Source: Himantopus leucocephalus (taxonomy: Eukaryota; Chordata; Aves; Charadriiformes; Recurvirostridae). From it: a stretch of DNA of 64,000 bases. The notes under the pieces were generated by a model. It was not told the origin of the DNA and ran no database searches. It worked only from the letters and a program-made list of their open reading frames with translations. Shown here in pieces: positions 11,931 to 24,644 of this stretch. Each line of letters begins with the position of its first letter. Positions within the stretch are counted from its first letter, which is position 1. The DNA lies in NCBI GenBank assembly GCA_003993805.1, contig RSEF01000004.1, positions 24,525,841-24,589,840 on the forward strand, in the 5' to 3' direction. The position numbers and the translations under genes are program-made.

Positions 11931-13828
11931 AAATCAACTGTATAGGCATTCTTATAGCAGAAACAGTGAAAAGAGGAAAATGTAAAAGTTAATAAAAAAA
12001 TAGAATCTCTCCTTTATTTGCTTTTCCTGACTGATAGCTTTTGACTCATAAAGGTCACTTATTCAGTTTCTTTCTCACAAGCATGCAAATACCGGATCCT
12101 GTCTTTTATCTTAGGATTCTCAGAAATTCCTCTCAGCTGTTCATGATATGTTTCCCCTAAACAGGTTAATAAGATATTAACATCTAAGCATGTAGTTGCA
12201 AGTTCATAAAACTGCATAGTGATAACAATACATATTTATAACCTCTCTGTTTGGGAAGACTTAAAAAATGGCATGTGAACTTAAATCAACCCCTTTAATC
12301 AGTATCTGCCACTTCTGTGAACTTCATGACTAGGTGGTCAAAGTTAAAAGGTATTTAATCCTTTCTTTTAATTTATTTTTCTTTTTTTTTAATTTAAAGA
12401 AAATGTATATGTACTGAAAAACAGATTGTTTCTCTTTGGGATTAAGAAGAGTTTTGTGGCGTAGATGTCTGTTGTACCATGCTTAGTTGTATCGTGTCAT
12501 GTCAGATTCCTGTCCTTTTGGCCCTGAAAGTCAATGAACCATGAAGAAAGTGACATTTAAGCCTCAGAAGAATGCGGGAAAGCAAAAAATGTAGCATTTT
12601 AAAGGCTACACATACAACCCACAATCACTATATGGTTCTTTTGAGGTACAAGTTGATATGACAGAAGGTGAACAGGGTGTGTTACCTGTACACCGCTATT
12701 CTACAAATATTAGCTAACCTCCAAAAGTCTTTAGGAAGTGCTATTAGCCTACCTTGCCCAATAAGGATTTTGAGTCAGAGAGCCTGACTCGCAGTCTCAG
12801 TGGTATAGTTGCTTATTCTATTTCTTTTTTAGTCTAAAGAACATAGTGGTTGCATATGGAAAAAGACAGATTCCGCAGATTTGGAATGGTTTCCTTCTTC
12901 TCCTGAACTGCCAGTCAGTGCTGCATTAGCAATTGCAGCAAAACTCTTAGAATGAAAATGTCCTCTTTTAAGAACAATATTCATAATTCTATTAGACTAA
13001 GTAAAATATCACAGATGTCTTATTGCTTTTTCAGGAAAAGTTAAAAAAAATCTATGAAATTTAAAGCATTAAATTCTTTTTGCACTCCCCACAGAGAAAA
13101 TATATACTGTTCCTATTATGTTATTATTCTTTCTACCAGTTCTATTAAGCCTTACTGAAAAAGAAAAAGCACGATTTCACAGAGGCTTTGCCATTTCCTG
13201 ATGCAGTATCTCTATGTAAGACAGTACATATCCTGGTGAAAAATGGGGAAATCTTTGTCAAAAAACTGCTGAAAAGTGACTGATTTACAACACAGAACAA
13301 ATGCAGAACAGACTAATACGATTACAGAAAAGGTTTGATTGTACTTTACACTTGCATATCTCATTGCTACTGTGTTACGGTTATTTGAGGGTGATATCAC
13401 AACTGAGACTTTTAGAAATTAAATATAGCTATGTGTTCTAAGTGGTTGTCAAGACATTTTTTTTCCCCGCTCATGGTGATAAGCCTCCCTTTCTGCTGGT
13501 TTTATAATGCTACCGAGACATTGTTTTGTTATTGATATACAAGGGAAAATGCTAACGCTAGCTGCCCAAAGATAAATTCAAAATATCAGGGTTAATCATC
13601 AGCTTATGATCAGTCCTAAGGTCATTGATTCAGGCTTCAAATGTGTTGTAGTGATATAGTCTGGAATCTTTTTCCCTAGCTGCCAAGAGCATTCTTATAT
13701 TCACTTGCTTGAGTGACCATCAGCTTTAGCGTTTGAATGAACCGCATCACCCTCTGCCACACCACAGCAGATGTTGGGGCCTGCGGGTTGGCCTTTTTTT
13801 TTAAGGAGAAACTGGGCAAAAAGTCAAC
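11931..13828. other. AT-rich non-coding DNA, no gene seen
   Basis: Only frames of about 60 codons occur, with no recognisable domain. T-rich runs are present near 12360-12395. No named repeat is seen. Confidence 0.65.
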
Positions 13829-13852
13829 TTTTTTTTTTTTTTTTTTTTTTTT
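13829..13852. repeat. T24 homopolymer
   Basis: This uninterrupted run of 24 T is the longest homopolymer in the window; a shorter T-run lies about 25 bases upstream. It could be the poly(A) tail of an old minus-strand retroposed copy lying to its right. However, no reverse-complement polyadenylation signal (TTTATT) lies just beyond it, so a simple homopolymer is the safer call. Confidence 0.9.
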
Positions 13853-14739
13853 GCAAGGGCAATATAGCTACAGCAGCCTGTAAACTAAAGTAGTCACCAC
13901 AGCATGAAAATAGCTGCTCTCAAGAATCTTGGTCCCAAGTACTACTTCTCTACTGCAGGAAGCAGATGGTTTCTGAAAGCTGACTCGGAGGATATTTTTA
14001 TACTGCAGCCAAGATACAAGTACAGCTTATGAAGACGATGAGCAAATCTGAGGTAACAGGGAGCTCAATGCAGGCTGCAGTCTGTGGGAGGGATCCTTGG
14101 TGAAGACGTACACAGGTATTTTATTTGATGCTCTATGCCACAGATAATTTGCCTGAAGCTAAACGTCACCCCATGCTGTCCTTGCATTACTTCTGAAGCT
14201 GAAATTTGAAACTAATTTGGAAGTGTCAGAATGAGCAGAGGCATGCTTTAGCTGTGGTGTAAATACCATCTCAAGATGGAAAACAAACTTGCCTGCTGAT
14301 TGTCGTAGCGTCCCCAAGCAGCGAGAAGGACCAACACCAACACTGCAGCATTTCTTCAGACTGAATGCTGCTCGACTGTGACCATTCTTAAACTACAAGT
14401 AAAAGACAAAACTCCTCAGCATGCTGCCTATAAACATGGTTGTGGAAGGCAATCTGGGAATATGATCCAGCTACTGCAGCCAGCGAGAGGCCAGGCACCT
14501 CACCCAAGCCAGCGAGGTTTGCTCCATGGTGAGCAGCTAAGAGGCGACCACAGATTCACGGGAAGATACATGTCCTCAGGAAGGGTGTCCTCCAGAGGTG
14601 CCCACTGCTACACTGTGTGCAAAAATGGTTAGTTTGGTCTGGATATCTAGTGTAGATGGTGTAAGTTAAGGGAGAGCATCTCCCTTGGGATGCTTGATGG
14701 ACATGTCATCTCACACCTAGGTGACAACTGTGCTGTCAT
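13853..14739. other. non-coding DNA with rising GC content
   Basis: Base composition becomes more balanced than in the flanks, with repeated CAGC/GCAGC words. A plus-strand frame at 14378-14632 has no recognisable domain. No named repeat is seen. Confidence 0.55.
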
Positions 14740-15360
14740 TTGTATCACATTGTGTGTCCCTCCACTCAGGCTCCAGCCTAGTGCCCATGTGGGCAGCCCT
14801 GTGCTGTCGGTGGCCATAAGGAGAGGCCCAGGGCCAACCCCCAGGTCTACGATGGCCCCTGCCCCCCTTGCCATGGGCCTTGGGCCATCCCTGTCCTCAC
14901 TGCCCTGCCTGGCATGGGGCCTGGCTGACCCCTGGGGCTGTGGCCACCCCAGGCTGCCCAGCTGGGTGGGACAAGGCCCTGACCAGGCAGCTGCCAGGAC
15001 AGTCAGTGGAGAGTCCCCCAGGACCACCGCTGGCAGTATGGGGTCCAGCCTGGGGCTGTGCAGGGCTGGGGACTTGCTGCTGTTCTGTTTTACAGAGGGG
15101 AAAACAAACAACGTAGCAAAAATTTAGGTGGGAAGGGACGTGGGGTTGACACAGCCCTCCATTGCAGCCTCCTGCCACATGGAGGCCAGCCACGGAGACC
15201 AGGGTGTGCCCGCCATCATGGCCAAGGCAGTGAGCAAAGCTGGAGGCTCCTTAGCAATCGCGGTGCTCTGGGGCAAGTCAGGCAAGATGTTCTTGGGTTG
15301 TGCTCATTGCTTGCATCGTTTTGTCTCTGGCATTTTCCCACCTGCAGGTGTTTGTGTGTT
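14740..15360. other. GC-rich, CpG-poor patch of unknown origin
   Basis: This stretch changes abruptly to C/G-rich sequence with many GGCC, CCTGG and GGGGCTG words, in strong contrast to the AT-rich flanks. It holds the longest open frames of the window: a 154-codon frame on the minus strand (14647-15111) and a 145-codon plus-strand frame (14690-15127). They run antiparallel over the same DNA and follow from the lack of AT-rich stop codons. Their products are low-complexity, rich in P, G, A and L, with no domain I know. CpG is scarce, so this is not a typical CpG-island promoter. It may be an old insertion, such as a decayed retroposon or LTR body, or a processed gene copy. I cannot name it. 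Confidence 0.5.
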
Positions 15361-17966
15361 CATGTTTTTCATAGTTAAATGACAAAGATTAAATCACATA
15401 ACATTTCAGTCTGACATTTAAGTGTATGCTACTCTCTTTGTATCTACGTATTGAAATAATATTGCTGTACTGGCAGTATGGAAATTTTTACTGATGTGAT
15501 CAGAAATACATATTTGGGCTTGAACTTTTATATTTTCCCAGATTTATATTTCCACAAAATAAGCACTTGCTCACACAAAAGGACCTTTGTTATTAACGTT
15601 CTGTTCAAGTATCAATTAGCAGCTGAGCTTTGAAAAAATGACGAGCAAAGAAGTCCAGCCTTCGTAGCAGTTTCCTTTGTGCTAAGGACAGAACGAGCTG
15701 TAAGGGACACTGTTTCCTGATCTCTTGGGTTTCTTTTACTGACATCAGTCTGGTCTGCTTCTCCTAAGGTCCCTGCTGTATGAGGACTGGCTTACGACTA
15801 AGCATGCTAGTTATAGCTGGGCATTCTTCCCTGCCGGTTTACCAAACAGCAGCCACAGTTGGGCAGGTGAAACCTAACCCAGTTCTTATCCTGGTCTTCT
15901 TGTGTTCCTCCAGCTGCAACTTCCAGTCCAAACAGAGCCTGGCTTGGGACTGCTGCAGTGGGTAATCTTCTCTGTGGCATGCATATGAAGATGCTTTCTG
16001 CTGTACTAATGAACCATTGAATGACATAGTAGCATTTTGTTGGTTTGGCTTTATTTACTCTTTTTAAAAAAGTTCTTAATTTCTGTAGTTATCTTCAAAT
16101 CTCTCCTTATAATACAAAGCCATTTGTTTTGGATGAGCGTGAGATTTCAATCTTTTACTTTAATCTGCTGCAGTATTTGCTCTTTCTAAATGTAGCTGTT
16201 ACATGTACCCTCTCCCCACCACACATACTTTTATCTTCTCACACATACTAGTAGCAGCCAGGAATAAAAAGGAAAGTGTCAGTCTCAACATAAATGATTG
16301 GTGTGACTTGTAGAGATTGCTGCTGCGTGATATCCTACCCATCACAAGCCTAAAGACATTACTACAGGTAAAGTATTCTGTGTAGCCCATGCACAACACC
16401 GGTCTGCATACAAGGAGGAACTTGGGTGTTTGTGGTGGCAGGCCTAGCATAAGTCAATAGAGAAAATAAAATAGAAATCTGCTGTGCATTCCTAAATTCA
16501 CGTCAAAATCCTAGTCTCCTGAAGGCAGACAGCACCATTTGTTCTGAGTAAGACACTCTGCTAGCTAGATGAATACATGCCATTAAACCTGGCATGCAAT
16601 GTTTAACATCACTACAATTTCAGAATAAATTCAGCTGCAGTACTTTTCCTCCTCCTCTTCTGCTCTTTCCCTTGGGCATTAATTAAGTACAGCATTCACA
16701 AGCATGGCCCCTTTAGGAATGATTGTTCTTTATATATTACAAATCTCAAGCATGGGATAGTTATATTAATTTCTAATCGCCATTTTTAACAGGGAGCAGC
16801 TGGGTTGAATCTATCCAGCAACAGATATCTGTAGGAATTTAAATACTTTTGTCCATTAGCATGCAAATGCAGAAACAAATAGAATCTTATTGCTAGAATA
16901 GTGAATTTTATTTTTTAGAAAATATGAGTAATCATAAGGCTCAAAATTAGGCCATGCTTCTCCTGGAGACAATTGTTTATCATTTATACTTAAAAACGAA
17001 TGCCTCAGATGTTTCTGCAAACGAGTGTGAGAAGTTCATATGATGTAAAAAGATATATCCAAATATGCTGAAAAGCATATATAAAGTGGGAAACCCATCA
17101 GAAATATATATCTCTGTCAGAATGTGACTAGATTACAAATCCCAAAGAAAGAAAACATTTTACTTCTGTAAAATGAAACTACATATGCAGTATAGTTTGC
17201 ATTTTATATTATATATTTTTATTCCCAAACTGAATTGCCTTACTTGTGCTTTCTTCATTATTTTGCCTTCATTGGTGCTTGAAAGTACATTATTTATTTA
17301 GAAAAAAAGCATACTCCTTTACATGAGTAAATACTACTACAATCAGTCCTTGACCTAGATTCCTACCGTTCTCAGAAATTATGTTTCTGAAGTTGTTCAG
17401 AGGCTCCATCCCATAAGAAAGCAAGTTCTTGGAATGTGGTATTTAGTCAAAGCTCAGTGTGTGAATCAAAATTGAACAAAACTCACATTGTTCTACTCTC
17501 AAAAGCCATTTTTAGCATGTTCAATAATTACTTCACAGCTGGCTTTAATAAAACGTGTGTTGGAAGGGAGCCAGGTTCATGTGATATTTAAATGTATGTT
17601 TAGCTGGAAAATAGGCTGCATTATTGCAGTCTGATTTTTTAAACTGATAGTTATGAGACAGGCAGACCCTAATTTTTAGTGCAGCAGTAGAGATCTCAAT
17701 GACAAATGCATCCCTTATTGTTAGCATGGAAATAACATAATGCAGTTTGAGTATTAAGAAAAATCCAATGGCTGGAACTGAAATCTCAGAGCTAATTTGT
17801 AGTAGTGGTTCTTTTTGACAACTTCAGAAAAAGAATATGTGATATTATTTAAAGAAAAGAGGAAAAAAGGAGCATTGTTTACCAACATCCAGTCTCAATA
17901 ATTAAGGGGAAAGACTAGTTAGAATAATATTCTAGTGCAAGATAATAATGTCTGTTCTTTTTCCAG
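15361..17966. other. AT-rich non-coding DNA, no gene seen
   Basis: Short chance frames only. The part around 16680-16880 has several homeodomain/POU words, including an exact octamer ATGCAAAT at 16861-16868 next to CCATTAGC. I recognise no repeat. Confidence 0.6.
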
Positions 17967-18037
17967 TGTTACAACCAAATTAGGAACAAGAGAGGAGCAC
18001 AATCGGGCTCAGAGATTAGATGTGCACAAAGTTCCAG
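17967..18037 (+). other. exon-like block with splice signals on both sides
   Basis: The 71-bp block is preceded by a pyrimidine-rich tract ending TCTGTTCTTTTTCCAG (acceptor AG at 17965-17966). It ends in CAG followed by GTAAGG at 18038-18043, a near-consensus donor. Two of the three forward frames are open across it and the third has a TAG. A second donor-like AG/GTAAGA follows near 18190. The translations are hydrophilic and match nothing I know, so a non-coding RNA exon is as likely as a coding exon. Paired signals of this quality also arise by chance in 64 kb. Confidence 0.25.
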
Positions 18038-18043
18038 GTAAGG

Positions 18044-21000
18044 ACAGAAGCTACTCTTGCAGTCCAAATGAGCTAAGATCAAAAACTAGGGAGAGTAGGA
18101 AATATGACAGCCAAAAGGAAGGCCAGATGGTAGCCAAAAAGTGGAACAAGGGTCAGAATTTCAGTGTATCTGTACCTACTATGTCTAGAGGTAAGATCGT
18201 AGGCTGAAGACAGAAAGGTGACTGAGGGACATCTGGAACAGAGAACAAATTCAGGTCTGCCAATCGGGAGCCACTTTCAATATGGAAATGACAGAAGACA
18301 AGCTGTGGATTCACGGAAAGAAGAAATAGGAAAGCAAAAGTCTGGTTCTCAAAGTGTTGAGAGGCTGACACGAGTTGAATTAATGCTTTTTAGTCCTTTA
18401 GACGAACATCTATTTTTTCTTCAGCACCATGCCTAACTGGGGCAAATGTGTCATATGGTTCAAGGAGAAGACTTAAATTCTATCATGTTTTTAGCTAATG
18501 TAAAAGTTTGAACGCATGGGTTTCATTTTGTGGATAAGACTTAAGAAACTCTGTTGGCTAAGGCAAAATGGTATGAATATCCTTCATTGTGATATTGGGA
18601 TTTCTTAATTGAGAACAGTGTTCGCAACACTTGCCATCCGAAGATCACGTTAAATTGTTAGTAGTGTTTTGAAAGTTCAGAAAGTATCTGTAGCCAAGTA
18701 TAACTTGATTTTATTTGCACTTTGCCTGACAGATGCAATGTTCACATAGAGGAGGACCCAACTGCAGAGCATTTACTACCGTCTGCAGCATCTACAGATG
18801 TTTTGGAACATCTGCTTGTGTAAACACAGAAGTTATCTGCAAAAGTTTCTAGTTAGCTGCTGGGTAACAACTTCAAAATTACTGTTTCACTTCTGAGCTG
18901 CACAAGGTTCTAGCTACAGTATTGTGAAAGGCATTAGAACATACACATAACAACAGAGAAATCTTTACTCTGGAAATCTCCCCCCATTTTTGCCCTAATG
19001 CTCTCTGCAATAAGCCATAATGCTCTTCTGTGAGATGACATGCATAGTAATAAAAAGGGACAACTGGCATCCTTTTGTTTAAATGAAAATTTTTTGAAAC
19101 ATAGGCTTATTAAATGTGATATGTCAGAGAGATACAGTGGCTTCAGCAAAATTTTCACAAAGGTGGTGTTTGATTTTTTTTTTTTTTTAATCCTGAGCCT
19201 CTGGTAGCTTTTAATATTTGAGAAAATGGAAAAAGAGTGTGAGAGCAAAGAAACAACAAAAAAAGGGGCAAATTTGATAACTCAGTTCTTCACAGATATT
19301 TCAGCACACCTTTGACACTGTACTGAAATGCATTGCCTTGCAATCTACTACAGATCAAAAGCAAAACCTCAAAATTTGTCCTGAAACTGATTATTTATCT
19401 TCCACAGAGCTTTAGTGCTACACATACTTTAAATAGCCAACTTATTTATCTTTCTGTGGAGAGAAAGACAAACAGATTTCTTTCAGGGAATTTAAAAGAA
19501 TTATCATATTTGGGACTTTGGGATCAAATTACATGTATAACTATTAAGGAAATACAGAATATGGCCTCTGAAATTAGAATCAATTCATGAACTGGAAAAG
19601 GAGACTGAGAATTAATTTTATTTCTCACAAACATGCAACTTGCTCTTCTTAATGATTGACTGCAGATATTTTCAAGATCAGTGGTCAAATTGTATTAAAA
19701 AGTTCAGCTTTGTTGATAGTCATTTTTAAACATAGTATGATGAACAGTAATGGTTTCAAAGGGAAATCTGATGGTGGAAACACAATAATTAAAAACTTAC
19801 ACTAAATGATCTCTATGAACTATAGTTGAATTTTTAAAACTTCAGTATCTGTAATCATTTATTGACACAATGGCTATCAACTGTTTTGTTTTATCTGGCA
19901 ATTTGTTAACAGCATTTAGTTTACAGCAACTTAGATCCCAGTTCCGCCAATAAGAAAAAGCAAATAAGACCTTTATGATCTGTGACGGGAACTGCATCAT
20001 TTTGCTGTCCCTATAGATGTAGTGAATCCAGAAGAGTTAGACCATGACAGAAAGATATTCCTGTTGTAGTGGTTAGGAAGGGAATTTAAAAGCAAACTAA
20101 CTTGATCTGAAAACAGACCGATAAAAATTATAGCAGCTAGAAATTCATGATCATTACTTCTTTGAATTTTTCTATATTTAATTATTTTCACATGCGCTAT
20201 ACTTCTAGCACAGGACAGACATTTGTTAGCTTTGAGAAAATTATTATATGTCTTCCAGGGTGATGGCAGGATACTTTTGTCTCATGTACACGCACTTTCT
20301 TACTTACACAACTGATTAAATTTAAATATATAAGCACCTTAGCAGTAGTTAAACATGTATTTGGTTACAGGTTTCCTCAGTATTTTGTTCTAAAAGAATG
20401 TGTGTTAACACAGGTGAGTTCTTGAGTATGGTTCACTAGAATTTTCAGCCTGTTTCAGATCATTGTTTTTGCCAGCACTGTTTACCTTTCACTATTACTT
20501 ATTCATCTGTGTCTAAACATCTTTTCTTAATTATGTTGATGATTTTATATAGTATTTTGAAAGGCACTGCATGTTTTCTTGAAGTATTTCCCATTTTTTT
20601 CAATGCCTTTAATCTCAGCCCATTTCAACTGGTTGGTAATATTTTACTGACCCAGACGAAGTCTGATAGAAAATTACATTTCTTAATATAATTTTTATGA
20701 AGTCAATTAAGTCAAAGTACAGAAGAATTCTTATCCGTGGCTTTGTGAATCTAACTTTTAAATGCTCTGAGTCAGGGTATGGTAAATAGCACTTTGTAGT
20801 CTTTCTGTTTCAGTCAGACTTGTTAAGATCTTTTCTCTTTTGATGCTCAGAAAAAATATTATTCCATGTGAAATTAGATCTCTCTCACATTCATACACAA
20901 CATCTCTGCATATAGAGATACCAGCTGCACTGCTTTAGAAGGATTAAGTAGTAGTAGATCAAGGATGCAAAAGCTTATTGCAATTGTTTCAGAAAGGAAC

Positions 21001-24000
21001 ACATGATCTTATTAATTATTAGTCTCCTTGACGATGTAATTAATCCTAGTATAGCTGTTCAGTCTTTCAAAGTAACTAGTATATTACCTTTTCCAATTTG
21101 TCCAGTGGATACTCTTGTAGATGACTCTTTAAACTGTGATTAAATGAATTGAGTTCTGAAGTCAGAAGCTGATAATAAATCATTCTAATGAGGCTCCTTC
21201 TATTTTTCATAGAACATGACTATAAATGGAAGAAGAAAATTACCCCACATCTCTATTTTGTTAAGTAGATATTGGGTTTTTTAGTATTCATCTGACAACA
21301 TGGACATGATTTCCATGCACAGGGATTAGGTGTTTTGCTCCTAATTTTTATCTGCTTCTCTGGTATTACTTAGAATATCACACATATCGCAGGAGGATTA
21401 AAAAGCTTTTTCAGTGTCCAGATGCACTGCTGTGTTTTGCAAATGCTCAATCCAGTTAGGGCACTTGAGGTTCTTGTATACTAATGGCAACGGTTTGACC
21501 AATTCCTAGTCAAAGAAATACAGGTCATCAGTTGTTGAATAAAGCTCCAATGACATCTTTTGAAGCAATGTTCTGGGTAAGTACATTCTTTTCAAGATGG
21601 TACCAACAACTTAGACTTTTGTGATCACTCTCACCTTGTAGCTACATTCTCTAGCTGTATTTTAGTAAATTGTCATGGCCCTGTGTGATCAGATCACTGA
21701 ACAGTCTTATAATCACTCTATGGAAGGTGAAGACGACAATGAACAAAATCCTAACTGGAGATATATCATGACGACACAGTCGTTTCATTTATAATCACAT
21801 TAAAAAATTAGTCATTGATCAAAATCTAATACTATCTGCTACACAAAACTGTCCTGACTAGAGACCAATAATATCATGATCTTCAGTACTGCCAAGGTTT
21901 TTTGGAGAGGAAGTTGGATCTTTTTTCCTCTTATATAAGATTAAATATTTAGCATAACTTGCATGTGCGCATACAAGGGTCTAACATACTGTCTTCTCCT
22001 ATGTACTACCTCTTACTCAGTACAGACCAAATTAGACCCCCATCTTCAGATAGTTCAAAATGTCGGTCTACTTCATCCACTTGTTAGGCTTCCAAACAAA
22101 TGTATGCGTTCTTGTTGTCTTATTTCAGATGGAACTCCACACAAAAATGCTCCGTGATATCTTGATCTCTCTGAAAACACTCCTTAAAACTATATTTTGC
22201 CAAGTAGGACTTGTTTAAAAAGTCCTTTCTCCTAATTCTGTTTTTCATCTTTTAATACATTCAGTAAAGCTATCTCATTTTTTTAATTCAGTACTGTGCA
22301 TATCTGTCAGATTCACAAAAAGCAGAAACTAGTTGTGAAATACCACACCAGGTCAGAGTATAAATTCTGAAACTGCAATTATCAGAACTTCATCCCCAGG
22401 TAGTCCCTGCTTTTTTCTAAGTTTTACAGGTGCTAAAAGTGACTGGAATACCTGTGCAAAGAATACACATGGAAAATAAAATAACAGCTATGTTTCTGCT
22501 TAGAAATGAACAAATTAAGAGAACACCAAATAAACCACCAAATTGTCTGCTAACATCATGAATGACCAGGCAACGGTTTTGCATGCATATTGGGACATCT
22601 AGGCAGATGCATGTTATGAGGAGCTTCCAAACCTGCATGTTATTTATGTCGTAGGTATACATGATCACTTGAGAGCCATTATGGTCTATTATGCAAATAA
22701 GCATTTAGGGACTTTTGAAAATTTGTAATTATGATAGTGCAGTAGCTCTAAATTGATTTTCCATAAATGTTTTATGAGGCATTTGTTAATAGCACCGTTA
22801 AGGTAAATCTCTTAATTAAAACATTTTACCTTTATGTCACGAAGATATATTAAACACACTGGAAGGATAATCTGTTATAAAGTATCTCTCAACTTAGTAT
22901 TGGGTTCTGATACACGCTTTCTTCAACAGGTTATTCAGTGGCAATAAAGGTGCCGGAACACAGCTCTAACATCAAAATTGAATGGCTGTTAGAACATGAT
23001 ATTTAAAGGTTCATCAGTTTTCTCTTCTTGTTTCCCTGGTTCTCTAAGGGAATATGTAAATGCTTTTATTTTGTATTGAAATTTCAGTTTGGAGGGGATG
23101 GAGAGGGGGAGAGACATATTGTAAATTATCATCTATGTCATCTTTACTTCAGGACAATCTCCTTCAGGAGAAGTCTGAGCTGGGGTGTCTCCCTGGAAAA
23201 GACATTCCTGTAAGCTACAGCATGGACCGTGGGAGGTGGCACACAATGGTTTGGCTTCTGATGTATCTGGTGAATAAGAATTAAATTGGGCTTTCTAAAT
23301 TCTCTCCAAGAAAAATAAGCACAGGCATGTCATATTCATATGCTAACACTGAGTAGTTCTCACTGAGAGGAAGTTAAAGTGAGGCCTGAGGGCACAAGGT
23401 GTGGCATTCTGCAATATGGAAGACATGATTCCTCACCACAATTACAGAAATGCCTGTACTGTTTGAGAGCCCAGTTTGCTATTTCTTACATCTCTTACAT
23501 CTGATTCCATCAGACAAAAGTAAAATTAAAATACTGACCAACTTCTTGAAATATATTGTCTAATTACTTTCCTTCTCTCATCCCCGATCTAATTTTGAGA
23601 AGATAACCCTTCTGCTGATCTCTTATGCATTGTGTGAGGGCCAAGATACCAGTTTCAGTGCAGGCAGGAGATTTTTCTATTTCTCCAATATACAGAAATG
23701 TTTAAGTAGTCAGGAAATATTATTTCCTTGAGAAGATATATCAATTATTATTCTAGAACTTTTAAATTTAGGGTGAACCATGAAGTGATCATGACACCAT
23801 AAGTTCCTTAGGAAGGGTTCACGTCTTCAGAAGTGGGTAAGAGAGTTCCAGAAGTAGAGATAAATACAGACATGAGAAGAAATCACTAAATGGAACAACA
23901 TATAAAAGTTTGCAAAAGTTAATCTGAACACATCAGAGAGATACTGTGTAGAATGCTTCGCTATAGTGAAAGTTTGCATTTTGTCCAAAACTAGAAGATG

Positions 24001-24622
24001 GTCACTCACCATCTGGTCTATATGCTTTACTCAGCTTGATCCATGACATTTAGATTTGGGGATTTTCTGAACAAGGTGGCTCTTTATGCATTTCTATCAT
24101 TCTCTTAGGTCTTAAAATATTAGAAAAAAATCACTCTCCTCTTGATGACTAAAGGCTTATTTGCAGCATAAGCGATAAATGACTTCTCTGTCCATTATTT
24201 TGTTCATGCTCTTATGTGCAGACAGGAAGGAGACAAGAGATGTAAGAAGCCCATAGCTGAAAATCAGACCTCTCAGAAATAATGCCTCTCAGGAACAGCC
24301 TCTGGATTTTACATTTAGAGAAGAATGGGGAAAAGAAAATTAAGAGAAAGGGAGCAAAGGACACACATAAGGACACAGAAAGAAGACTGGGTCACCTGTC
24401 TATTAATGAATGCTGTAGATAACCAGACAAACAAGCTTTAAAATGTAAAATTGAGGTTAACTGTTATGGCTATCATTTTAATTGTGTGGGGTTTGCATAA
24501 AGGCTTGTTTTCACTTAATTCCCTTCTGAAACAACAGCAAGGCCCACAAAGTTCTCCCATTGATTATATTTATTTGTAAATAGATTGTGGTTCTGCATCA
24601 CTGTGATTTTTCTTTTCCCCCT
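18044..24622. other. AT-rich non-coding DNA, no gene seen
   Basis: The frames are short (104 codons at most, at 18934-19248 on the minus strand, spanning a T15 run) and show no domain. Motif-rich but unproven stretches occur around 22660-22850, with an octamer ATGCAAAT at 22691-22698. I recognise no transposable element here, which is a long stretch even for a bird. Confidence 0.6.
19174..19188. repeat. T15 homopolymer
   Basis: An uninterrupted run of T after TGA. No associated retroposon is identified. Confidence 0.85.
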
Positions 24623-24644
24623 CCCCCCCCCCCTTTTTTTTTTT
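24623..24644. repeat. C11/T11 polypyrimidine tract
   Basis: Eleven C are followed directly by eleven T, preceded by a further CT-rich stretch from about 24608. One strand is thus pure pyrimidine for more than 30 bases. Such tracts can adopt triplex-type structures and are prone to length change and to sequencing error. No gene is attached to it. Confidence 0.85.

Noticed and set aside
15066..15110. Splice acceptor TTCTGTTTTACAG within the GC-rich patch as evidence for a gene
   Set aside because: It is isolated, with no matched donor and no recognisable coding sequence after it.
14740..15360. CpG-island promoter
   Set aside because: GC-rich but strongly CpG-depleted, with no TATA or other core-promoter element and no first exon visible.
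16861..16868. Several exact octamer words ATGCAAAT (12083, 16861, 22691, 40099, 42205, 49404 and others) as a POU-site array
   Set aside because: By my rough estimate about four such words are expected by chance on both strands in AT-rich DNA of this length; the seven or so seen are scattered and not clustered.
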